A stretch of DNA of 7,589 bases from positions 1 through 7,589 of the forward strand of contig CAYOMP010000139.1 in assembly GCA_964405075.1 (NCBI GenBank), written 5' to 3'. This DNA comes from CAYOMP01 sp964405075. Its GTDB lineage: Bacteria > Bacillota > Clostridia > Lachnospirales > Lachnospiraceae. The notes under the pieces were generated by a model. It made no database searches, was not told where the DNA came from, and was given only the letters and a program-made list of their open reading frames with translations. How positions within the stretch are numbered: the first letter of the stretch is position 1; the number at the start of each line of letters is the position of its first letter. Made by a program: the position numbers and the translations under genes. Shown piece by piece: positions 1 to 5,716 of the stretch.

Positions 1-55
1 CTAGAGCACACGGTTCATACCCGTGGTGTCAGGGGTTCAAATCCCTTCTTCGCTA
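1..55 (+). tRNA. elongator tRNA-Met (anticodon CAT), 3' part
   Basis: The window opens inside this tRNA, so the 5' acceptor strand and first half of the D arm (about 20 bases) are missing. Visible are the 3' D-stem strand GAGC (4-7), the anticodon stem CACGG/CCGTG (9-13, 21-25) around loop TTCATAC with anticodon CAT at 16-18, a five-base variable loop (26-30), the T arm (31-47) and the acceptor 3' strand (48-54) with discriminator A55. CCA is not encoded. CAT anticodons occur in initiator Met, elongator Met and Ile2. The stem lacks the three stacked G:C pairs of initiators. The acceptor bases at positions 68-69 are T and C, which excludes the C4-G69/C5-G68 pairs typical of Ile2. The sequence closely resembles Bacillus elongator tRNA-Met as I remember it. 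Confidence 0.93.
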
Positions 56-63
56 TTGAATAC

Positions 64-93
64 AAGAGTTGTCGAATAGACAGCTCTTTTTTT
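64..93 (+). terminator. intrinsic terminator after tRNA-Met
   Basis: A ten-pair stem (64-73 with 79-88, one G:T pair) with a five-base loop GAATA runs directly into a T tract (88-93). It starts nine bases after the tRNA and should end the tRNA transcript, separating it from the transporter operon. Confidence 0.9.
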
Positions 94-116
94 GTTGCCA
101 TTATATAAAATAGCCT

Positions 117-158
117 ATTAATATTTATTAATATTTTTCGTATTGGTATTTAATATTT
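117..158 (+). repeat. three direct repeats TTAATATTT, possible regulator binding site
   Basis: TTAATATTT occurs at 118-126, 128-136 and 150-158. The first two are part of a tandem 10-base repeat (ATTAATATTT, 117-126 and 127-136), and the third is 22 bases after the second, about two helical turns. OmpR-family regulators usually bind direct repeats spaced about one helical turn, and such a regulator is encoded in the operon that follows. The sequence is A/T only in an AT-rich region, so chance is a real alternative. Confidence 0.35.
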
Positions 159-170
159 GCATTTTAGAAT
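143..170 (+). promoter_or_regulatory. possible sigma-A promoter of the transporter/two-component operon
   Basis: TTGGTA (143-148) and TAGAAT (165-170) resemble -35 and -10 elements with a 16-base spacer. TAGAAT matches the -10 consensus at five of six positions, the -35 at four of six. It is the best pair seen between the tRNA terminator and the permease start, and its weak -35 would suit an activated promoter. The third TTAATATTT repeat lies inside the spacer. Confidence 0.4.
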
Positions 171-203
171 ATAGACATATTCAAAAAAAGGCAGGAGAGA
201 AAA

Positions 204-2513
204 ATGATTGTAAAGAATTTTAGAAATAAGAGAGCACAAACAATAATTATAATGTTGATTATTTTATTATCAACAATGTTAATCAATGGTGCACTTTCGG
301 TGATCAAAACTATAAAGACACCTATTAATGATTTGGTAAAGGAATGTAATTTGCCAGAAACAGTTGTTTATACACACGACTTACCAGATGAAATGTTAAA
401 AGAAATGAAGGAAGATTTTGAGAATATAGAAGATGTAGAAAATGTCTATGAGGTAAATCGATACTATATGGATGAAGATAAATTTATAGGGGAGAGTAAG
501 CTTGATGCACTTTTGTTTTTAACAGAATACAATAGTGAAGCTTATAAAAATATCAGATGCATTTACGGAAATGTAAATGTAGATTCATATAAGGATAATC
601 AGTGTGCAATTCCAGGTTGTGTTGCTAATGATCAGAATATAAATGTAGGGGATGTAATTAATATAAAATTTACAGATGGAGAAAGAGGGTATGAAGTGGC
701 AGGTATTTATGCTGACCCAGATAATATGTCAATTGCTTTCTCTTCAAATATGTATATAAAAAAGTTACCAGATAATATAGAGCCAAATACAATTTTAGCA
801 ATAGACGTAAAGAATTCAGTTGATCCATTTGAAGTTGAGAGTACATATAGAAGAGAACATGATGGTAAAATTCCAGGACAGATAATTACTCTTGAAACAA
901 GAATTGATCAGCAGTTAATGATGGTTAATATTTTAGGTGGGGTGTTACTTGGTATTGGCATTGGGTCCTTTGCAATATGTATATTAATCATTATATTTAT
1001 TGTAAAAAATGCCATTGTATCAGATACAAAGAAAATATCTATTTATAAGACATATGGATATCAGTATAGAGATATTGCAGAAATGTATTTAGGTTATTAT
1101 ACGGCAGTAGTTCTATTTGGAAGTATACTTGGTGTTCTGGCTTCAATAGGATTAGCAAGTGTAATTTTAGAAGGTGTATTTAGGGATATGGGTGCAAAAG
1201 TAGTAGTTAATCCATTTTATCCTGGATGCATGTCTGTTATAGTAGTTACAATTCTGGCGTTTGTTTGTATTTGGTTAGTTATCAGAAAAACAAAGAATAT
1301 TAAACCAGTGTTTGCGCTTCGTGGAGAAACAAGTAGTAATACTAAAAAGAAAAAGTCAAAAGGTGGCATGGGAGTAAGTTTTAGTCCATTTGGAATTGCA
1401 GTTAGATCAATACTTAGAGATAAAAGAGGGGCTGCTGGAACGGCAATAGCGTCAATTGCTGTTGTATTCCTAACGAACTTTGGAGTAGTAGCTCTTGAAG
1501 GTGCCATGAATATGGAATCAGAAAATGACTACTGGCTTGGTATACCGGCAAGTGAAGTAGTGGTTGAAGTAACAAATATTTCTGAATTTGATAATATTAT
1601 TGAGATTTTAGAAAGTGATGCAGATGTTGAAAAGGCAATACCTTGGGTTTTGGAAAAAGGTGTAACTTTACCTTGGAAAGAGGGTGTTAAAGACACTGCT
1701 ATGTATCTTAGCATATATGAAGATTATGATGAAGTAAATCTGGAACTTTTAGAGGGAAGAAATCCTAAAACTAAGGATGAAATAGCACTTGCCAGTAAAA
1801 TAGTTGATAAATTAAATCTTAAAATAGGAGATTATATAACACTTTCTCTAAATGGTTCCGATGATATTTCAATGCTTGTTACAGGGATTTATCAGACATA
1901 TTATGATATGGGAATACATGGAAGGGTAACGTCTGAGGCTTACACAGCCAGAGATATTCCAATGGATTATGAAAAAATAGCCGTATATACAAAAGAAAAT
2001 GTTGATGTAGAGAAGTTTATTGATAAATATGCTGGAATTGTTGGGGATGATGCTTCTGTTATAAAAAGAGAAGAATGTTGTAAATCTATTATGACTATGA
2101 TTGCAAATCCACAAAAAGTTGCAATTCCGCCAGTAGTGGCGCTTATTATATTAATAGGTGGAATTAGTATATTTAGTATTGTTCTTCTAAGAAATATGAA
2201 GAATGAAAAGACAAATCAGATATATAAAAGTATTGGTTATACAACAAGAGATTTATATGTTTCAAATATCTGGTATGTAATGATAATAGGTATTATTGCT
2301 ATGGCAATAGGGGTTCCAGCATTACTTTTATGCTATAAAAGAATTATGATTCTTGCATTACAGGCATTTGGACTGAAGGAATACAGAATGCATATAAATG
2401 TTTTGACACTTGTAATAACTAATGTATTAACATTATTATGCTTTGCAATTAGTTCACTTATATCATCAAGAAAATTAAGAAGGTTAAATGTTAGAGATTT
2501 GGTAATTGAATAA
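204..2513 (+). CDS. ABC transporter permease, double FtsX/MacB-type domain
   Basis: This 769-residue integral membrane protein is the permease of an FtsX/MacB-superfamily (type VII) ABC transporter. By eye it has eight membrane segments in two similar halves: TM1 about 13-33, extracellular domain 36-238, TM2-4 at 241-268, 297-322 and 343-360; then TM5 409-431, extracellular domain 432-638, TM6-8 at 641-662, 690-709 and 731-754. Each half has the FtsX cytoplasmic motif after its first post-domain helix (KISIYKTYGY at 277-286, NQIYKSIGYT at 671-680). The second extracellular domain carries the MacB-like stretch EGRNP...DEIALA...IGDYITL (517-547). A lysine-rich linker (KKKKSK, 381-386) joins the halves. 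Four cysteines in the first extracellular domain (48, 119, 134, 139) could form disulfides. AGGAGAG (193-199), four bases before the ATG, fixes the start. It heads an operon with its ATPase and a two-component system. Such transporters move or act on envelope lipids, peptides or antibiotics; the substrate here cannot be read from sequence. Confidence 0.92.
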   Translation: MIVKNFRNKRAQTIIIMLIILLSTMLINGALSVIKTIKTPINDLVKECNLPETVVYTHDLPDEMLKEMKEDFENIEDVENVYEVNRYYMDEDKFIGESKLDALLFLTEYNSEAYKNIRCIYGNVNVDSYKDNQCAIPGCVANDQNINVGDVINIKFTDGERGYEVAGIYADPDNMSIAFSSNMYIKKLPDNIEPNTILAIDVKNSVDPFEVESTYRREHDGKIPGQIITLETRIDQQLMMVNILGGVLLGIGIGSFAICILIIIFIVKNAIVSDTKKISIYKTYGYQYRDIAEMYLGYYTAVVLFGSILGVLASIGLASVILEGVFRDMGAKVVVNPFYPGCMSVIVVTILAFVCIWLVIRKTKNIKPVFALRGETSSNTKKKKSKGGMGVSFSPFGIAVRSILRDKRGAAGTAIASIAVVFLTNFGVVALEGAMNMESENDYWLGIPASEVVVEVTNISEFDNIIEILESDADVEKAIPWVLEKGVTLPWKEGVKDTAMYLSIYEDYDEVNLELLEGRNPKTKDEIALASKIVDKLNLKIGDYITLSLNGSDDISMLVTGIYQTYYDMGIHGRVTSEAYTARDIPMDYEKIAVYTKENVDVEKFIDKYAGIVGDDASVIKREECCKSIMTMIANPQKVAIPPVVALIILIGGISIFSIVLLRNMKNEKTNQIYKSIGYTTRDLYVSNIWYVMIIGIIAMAIGVPALLLCYKRIMILALQAFGLKEYRMHINVLTLVITNVLTLLCFAISSLISSRKLRRLNVRDLVIE

Positions 2514-2514
2514 T

Positions 2515-2526
2515 AGAGAGGTTGAG
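2515..2526 (+). promoter_or_regulatory. ribosome binding site deciding the ATPase start
   Basis: AGAGAGGTTGAG precedes the ATPase gene. An in-frame TTG at 2522 would abut AGAGAGG with no spacer. ATG 2534 lies 12 bases after AGAGAGG and 7 after the second purine patch, so ATG 2534 is preferred. Confidence 0.6.
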
Positions 2527-2533
2527 AATTAAT

Positions 2534-3292
2534 ATGAAAAAAACTATAATAAGAACAGATATGTTGTGTAAAAGCTTTGTAACTGATGGAGAAATTAATC
2601 ATGTAATTAAAAATATGAATCTTGAAATATATGAGGGTGATTTTACTGTAATAATGGGGAGTTCGGGATCAGGTAAATCAACACTTTTGTACAGTTTAAG
2701 CGGAATGGATTCAGTATCGGGCGGAAAGGTTTTCTTTAAGGATAAGGAGATTACTTCCTTAAAAGAAAAGGAACTAAGTAAGATTAGAAAAGGTAATATT
2801 GGATTTGTATTCCAGGGGATTAATCTGGTTGATAATTTAAGTATTTATGAGAATATAATTAGTCCAACTTACAAGACTAATGCCAAGAAAAAGGATGTAG
2901 CTGATTATGCAAAAGCATTGATTGAAAAGATTGGATTAACTGGTCATGAAAAGAAGTTTCCTAATCAGATGTCAGGTGGTCAAAGACAGAGAGCAGCGAT
3001 TTGCAGAGCGTTAATTAATAAACCAGAATTATTATTTGCTGATGAACCAACTGGTGCATTAAATTCATCTCAAGGACAGGATGTATTAGATGTTTTTTCA
3101 AAAGTAAATGCAGGGGGACAGAGTGTTGTTATGGTAACACATGATTTAAAGGCTGCTCTTCGAGGAAATAGAATTATATATTTAAAGGATGGAAGAATTG
3201 ATGGTGATTTAACGCTTCCACCATATAATCCGGAGACTGTAAATGAAAGAGAAGAAGAGGTTTATCAATTTCTAAAAGCTAGAAACTGGTAA
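2534..3292 (+). CDS. ABC transporter ATP-binding protein (MacB/Bce-like)
   Basis: This 252-residue cytoplasmic ATPase powers the permease encoded just upstream. Motifs in order: Walker A GSSGSGKST (42-50), Q-loop glutamine Q94 in FVFQGINL, signature MSGGQ (146-150, Met replacing the usual Leu), Walker B LLFADEP with catalytic Glu171, D-loop GALNS (174-178, Asn where many ABC proteins have Asp) and H-loop His203 in VTHD. The length and the C-terminal tail ending FLKARNW fit the MacB/LolD/BceA group, in particular clostridial ATPases paired with double-FtsX permeases. The ATG at 2534 is preferred to TTG 2522, giving a 20-base gap after the permease stop; the response regulator starts 11 bases after its stop. 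All catalytic residues are present, so it should be active. No separate promoter or terminator is visible, so cotranscription is expected. Confidence 0.93.
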   Translation: MKKTIIRTDMLCKSFVTDGEINHVIKNMNLEIYEGDFTVIMGSSGSGKSTLLYSLSGMDSVSGGKVFFKDKEITSLKEKELSKIRKGNIGFVFQGINLVDNLSIYENIISPTYKTNAKKKDVADYAKALIEKIGLTGHEKKFPNQMSGGQRQRAAICRALINKPELLFADEPTGALNSSQGQDVLDVFSKVNAGGQSVVMVTHDLKAALRGNRIIYLKDGRIDGDLTLPPYNPETVNEREEEVYQFLKARNW

Positions 3293-3303
3293 TAGGAGAG
3301 TAT

Positions 3304-3984
3304 ATGGACACTATATTAATAATAGAAGACGAACAGGAACTTGCAGATATTTTAGGTGCATATTTGCGAATGGAAGGTCTTAATCCAGTAATTGCATATG
3401 ACGGCGAAGAAGGACTTGCTAAGTTTAATCAGGTTGAGCCTTCACTAATTCTACTTGATATTATGCTTCCAAAGGTAGATGGGATAGAAGTATGTAAGAG
3501 AATTCGTGAGCTTTCACAGGTACCTATTATTATGGTGTCCGCTAAAAGTCAGGAGTTAGATAAGGTTGTTGCACTTGGAGCCGGAGCTGATGATTATGTT
3601 ACAAAGCCATTTAGCCCTTTGGAATTAGTGGCCAGAGTTAAGGCTAATTTGAGAAGATATCATAATTTTAGTGAAAAGGCTTCAAGTGGTGAATGTATAG
3701 AGGCAGGAAAGTTAAGATTAAATAAGGACTGCTATACAGCATACGCAGGTGATGAACTAATTGAGTTTACCACTAAAGAATTTGAAGTACTTTACTTTCT
3801 TGCAAGCAAGCCGGGACAGGTTTTTTCAAGGGAACAGATATATCAGAATGTATGGGGATATGAAGGAATATGCGATGACAATAGCGTTATTGTATATATC
3901 AGACGTATTAGAGAAAAACTCGAGAAACAGGATTTAGATTATATTAAAACCGTATGGGGAGTAGGATACAAGTTCGTGCATTAG
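3304..3984 (+). CDS. OmpR/PhoB-family response regulator
   Basis: This 226-residue cytoplasmic DNA-binding protein is the output half of the two-component system. The receiver domain (about 1-120) has the acidic pair E8/D9, phospho-acceptor D52 in LLDIMLP, Ser79 of the MVSA strand and Lys101 in TKPF. A winged-helix effector domain fills 130-226, with the recognition helix in NSVIVYIRRIREKLE (193-207) and the usual wing ending TVWGVGYKF. The length is standard for the family. AGGAGAG (3294-3300) lies three bases before the ATG. It sits between the ATPase and the kinase with gaps of 11 and 19 bases, so its partner is almost surely the kinase that follows. By analogy with transporter-linked systems (BceRS, VanRS) it probably activates its own operon, perhaps through the repeats at 117-158; that target is inferred. 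Confidence 0.95.
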   Translation: MDTILIIEDEQELADILGAYLRMEGLNPVIAYDGEEGLAKFNQVEPSLILLDIMLPKVDGIEVCKRIRELSQVPIIMVSAKSQELDKVVALGAGADDYVTKPFSPLELVARVKANLRRYHNFSEKASSGECIEAGKLRLNKDCYTAYAGDELIEFTTKEFEVLYFLASKPGQVFSREQIYQNVWGYEGICDDNSVIVYIRRIREKLEKQDLDYIKTVWGVGYKFVH

Positions 3985-3989
3985 GAATG

Positions 3990-3996
3990 AGGAGAG
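3990..3996 (+). promoter_or_regulatory. ribosome binding site deciding the kinase start
   Basis: AGGAGAG lies one base before an in-frame GTG (3998) but seven bases before ATG 4004. The spacing strongly favours ATG 4004. Confidence 0.8.
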
Positions 3997-4003
3997 TGTG
4001 AAA

Positions 4004-5413
4004 ATGAGTGGGTTTCATAAGCATATTGTTTTATATGTTTTATGTATGAGTATACTTATTCTGGGAATATCCTTAGGAGTAAAAAACGTTGATAAAATAG
4101 AGAGTGAAGATAATTGTTTTTGGGCTAATAAGCGCGTTGAATATTCGCAGTATTTACCAATTATAAGTGAAGGTGAATATGAAAAAGTTCCTGAACATTT
4201 TTTTATTTCTAAAAATATTGAGAATGAACAGAGTGTAAATGTACAGGCAGTATACAATGTTCATAGTGTAGATGTAGGCAAAGTTATACCATTAGATGGC
4301 TTATTTCAAAGTGAATCAGGATTATTTTCAAACGAGTATGAAAGTGGAGAAATTGGAAATTTAACATTTATTATAAAAGAATCAAATCAGGAGGCCTTTT
4401 TGACCTTCTTATTTGACTTAAAGGAATACAATCAACATAGAAAATACAGGATAATTAGAGCATGTATTTTTCCTGTAATTATTTCTGTGATTATCGTATT
4501 CTTTTTGTTGTGTTTGAACCTCTTTAGAGTGCGAAAAAAACTTTATAAACCAATAAATGTCATTAGTACCCTTTCACGTAATATCTGTAATGGAGACTAT
4601 AGTCAGGATTATTTACTGGTAAATGAGGTGGGAAATGAAGCTGATGAGATAAGCAGGCTTATTGGTTCTTTTGAATTAATGAGAGATGAACTTAAGGCAA
4701 AGCAGGAAATAGAGGAACGACTTAGAAAGGCTGAAAAAGAGCTGATATCATGTATGTCTCATGATTTACAGACACCATTATCAACGATTAAAGCATATAC
4801 TGAGGCAATTAGAGATAATGTGGCGCAAAATGAGGAAGAAAAGAAAAGATATATAGAGGTAATACTTAAAAAAACTAATACTATGATTAGTATGATAAAG
4901 GATTTGCTTACATATTCCAATTCTCAGTTAGGGCAGCTTCCAATGGAATTTTCAGATGTAATGATGAAGGGATATTTTGGACCACTTTTGGAAGAACTTA
5001 AAAACTATGCAAAGCAAAAGGATGTGGAATTAAGCTATTCCCTTGATGACACAGACGTTGTTTTACATATGGATTCCAAACGTATGACTCAGGTGTTATA
5101 TAATTTAGTGGAGAATTCCATGAAGTATATGGTAAAATCGCAGAAAAAAATAGAAATATCAGTTAAGGTTGTGGAAGGGACCCTTAATATAAAGGTACAG
5201 GATAATGGAATTGGGATTGCATCTGAAGAAATCTTATATATATTTGACAAGTTTTATCGAGCGGAAAAATCCCGTACGTCATCCGTTCCAGGTACGGGAC
5301 TCGGTCTTAGTATTTGTAAATACATTATGGAGCAGCATGGTGGAGAGATATGGTGTGAAAGTCAGATAGATGTTGGTTCAACCTTCTACTTGGTTATGCC
5401 TCTGATAAGTTAA
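4004..5413 (+). CDS. membrane sensor histidine kinase with extracellular sensor domain
   Basis: This 469-residue kinase phosphorylates itself and then the response regulator encoded upstream. It has TM1 (about 7-26), an extracellular domain of about 120 residues (27-148) with no family I recognise, TM2 (149-172), a HAMP linker (about 173-232), the dimerisation/phospho-acceptor region with H253 in SHDLQTP (252-258), and an ATPase domain with N-box N371 (NLVENSMKY), G1 DNGIGI (400-405), F-box FDKFYRAEKSR (414-424) and G2 GTGLGLSI (430-437). It is a complete HisKA/HATPase_c kinase. The sensor domain is much larger than the short loop of BceS-type intramembrane kinases, so it may bind a ligand itself instead of only reading the transporter's state. 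ATG 4004 is chosen over GTG 3998 from ribosome-site spacing. It is the last gene of the operon, 19 bases after the regulator; no convincing terminator follows. Confidence 0.94.
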   Translation: MSGFHKHIVLYVLCMSILILGISLGVKNVDKIESEDNCFWANKRVEYSQYLPIISEGEYEKVPEHFFISKNIENEQSVNVQAVYNVHSVDVGKVIPLDGLFQSESGLFSNEYESGEIGNLTFIIKESNQEAFLTFLFDLKEYNQHRKYRIIRACIFPVIISVIIVFFLLCLNLFRVRKKLYKPINVISTLSRNICNGDYSQDYLLVNEVGNEADEISRLIGSFELMRDELKAKQEIEERLRKAEKELISCMSHDLQTPLSTIKAYTEAIRDNVAQNEEEKKRYIEVILKKTNTMISMIKDLLTYSNSQLGQLPMEFSDVMMKGYFGPLLEELKNYAKQKDVELSYSLDDTDVVLHMDSKRMTQVLYNLVENSMKYMVKSQKKIEISVKVVEGTLNIKVQDNGIGIASEEILYIFDKFYRAEKSRTSSVPGTGLGLSICKYIMEQHGGEIWCESQIDVGSTFYLVMPLIS

Positions 5414-5421
5414 TTAATGTG

Positions 5422-5475
5422 ATTCTATGATGATAATGGAAATATAGCAAATAAATTCATATATCTTCATAGAAT
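5422..5475 (+). repeat. 9-bp inverted repeat after the kinase gene
   Basis: ATTCTATGA (5422-5430) and TCATAGAAT (5467-5475) are perfect reverse complements 36 bases apart, starting eight bases after the kinase stop. In RNA they could form a hairpin at the transcript's 3' end. No T tract follows, so it is not a standard terminator. It could also be two half-sites for a DNA-binding protein. Confidence 0.4.
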
Positions 5476-5533
5476 ATGCTTATATGTGAGGAAAAATATT
5501 TTATAATATGAAAAAGAGAAGGCTGTGAAAACG

Positions 5534-5549
5534 TGACGAATATTGCGAA
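5534..5549 (+). promoter_or_regulatory. Spo0A-box-like pair upstream of spoIIE
   Basis: TGACGAA (5534-5540) is a perfect match to the Spo0A core box TGNCGAA, and TTGCGAA (5543-5549) matches six of seven, nine bases on. Tandem 0A boxes in Bacillus are usually ten bases apart. A weaker reverse-strand match (TGTCGTT) covers 5574-5580, overlapping the proposed -35. Phosphorylated Spo0A activates spoIIE in Bacillus, so the position makes biological sense. Confidence 0.55.
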
Positions 5550-5574
5550 AAATAAAATAGTGCTTTCCTACAAA

Positions 5575-5607
5575 ACGACAGATATTTTAAGTCATTACAT
5601 ATATAAT
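5575..5607 (+). promoter_or_regulatory. sigma-A-like spoIIE promoter with 21-bp spacer
   Basis: TATAAT (5602-5607) is a perfect -10 element. Exactly 21 bases upstream is ACGACA (5575-5580), matching the last four bases of TTGACA. Bacillus spoIIE and spoIIG promoters are sigma-A dependent, Spo0A-activated and have such long 21-22 bp spacers. The expected transcript start near 5614 would give a leader of about 100 bases. Confidence 0.55.
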
Positions 5608-5626
5608 GGCTGAAGGTATTTATGAT

Positions 5627-5659
5627 TTGACGCGAAACACTTGTGAATTAAGTTATAAG
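5627..5659 (+). promoter_or_regulatory. alternative downstream spoIIE promoter
   Basis: TTGACG (5627-5632) and TATAAG (5654-5659) each match consensus at five of six positions and are also separated by 21 bases. The pair could be the true Spo0A-dependent promoter or a second one. It would start near 5666 and give a leader of about 50 bases lacking the first arm of the leader structure. Confidence 0.3.
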
Positions 5660-5700
5660 ATGAGTGTAGCAAGTGATTCGCCAGCGAGTCTTTAAGTGTT
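5636..5700 (+). ncRNA. possible structured 5' leader of spoIIE
   Basis: AACACTT (5636-5642) is complementary to AAGTGTT (5694-5700), just before the ribosome site. CACTTG (5638-5643) also pairs perfectly with CAAGTG (5670-5675), so the two foldings exclude each other. A separate stem GATTCG/CGAGTC (5675-5680, 5685-5690; loop CCAG) lies between. I recognise no known riboswitch class. It is a candidate cis-acting leader only. Confidence 0.3.
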
Positions 5701-5702
5701 GT

Positions 5703-5708
5703 AGGGGG
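5703..5708 (+). promoter_or_regulatory. unusual G-rich ribosome binding site of spoIIE
   Basis: AGGGGG lies eight bases before ATG 5717, with a C and seven T bases between. It can pair with the 16S anti-Shine-Dalgarno sequence through one G:U pair. It differs from the AGGAGAG sites of the upstream operon and begins three bases after the leader arm 5694-5700. An in-frame TAG at 5702-5704 prevents any upstream start. Confidence 0.6.
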
Positions 5709-5716
5709 CTTTTTTT

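Larger units (their letters stand above)
5414..5716. other. 303-base non-coding region between the kinase and spoIIE
   Basis: No credible gene was found on either strand; the reading frame of the next gene closes with TAG at 5702-5704. The region holds an inverted repeat just after the kinase, Spo0A-box-like sequences (5534-5549), one clear and one alternative promoter-like pair, each with a 21-base spacer, and a leader with competing base pairings before the ribosome site. No remnant of a membrane-domain coding sequence was recognised in the frame of the downstream gene. Confidence 0.7.

Noticed and set aside
1..55. tRNA-Ile2(CAT), the substrate of TilS, as identity of the tRNA
   Set aside because: Anticodon loop TTCATAC and acceptor bases C69/T68 fit elongator Met and not the C4-G69/C5-G68 pattern of Ile2.
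2522..2533. TTG start extending the ABC ATPase by four residues
   Set aside because: AGAGAGG directly abuts the TTG with no spacer, whereas ATG 2534 has usable spacing.
1217..2602. Reverse-strand open frames of 61-96 codons within and just past the permease gene, and one of 80 codons at 4015-4257
   Set aside because: They are antisense to well-supported genes, lack ribosome sites and show no protein-family features.
3998..4003. GTG start extending the sensor kinase by two residues
   Set aside because: It lies one base after AGGAGAG; ATG 4004 lies at the normal seven bases.
5502..5507. TATAAT upstream of the Spo0A-like boxes
   Set aside because: No -35-like sequence lies at 16-18 or 21 bases upstream; such hexamers are common in AT-rich DNA.
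5675..5690. Possible attachment-site copy of the tRNA-Met 3' end at the far side of the cassette
   Set aside because: Only TTCGC is shared with the tRNA end, too short to count as an att repeat; no integrase gene is present in the window.
5608..5716. Known riboswitch classes in the spoIIE leader (c-di-GMP, c-di-AMP, cobalamin, T-box)
   Set aside because: None of the conserved cores I know could be found; only generic pairings are visible.
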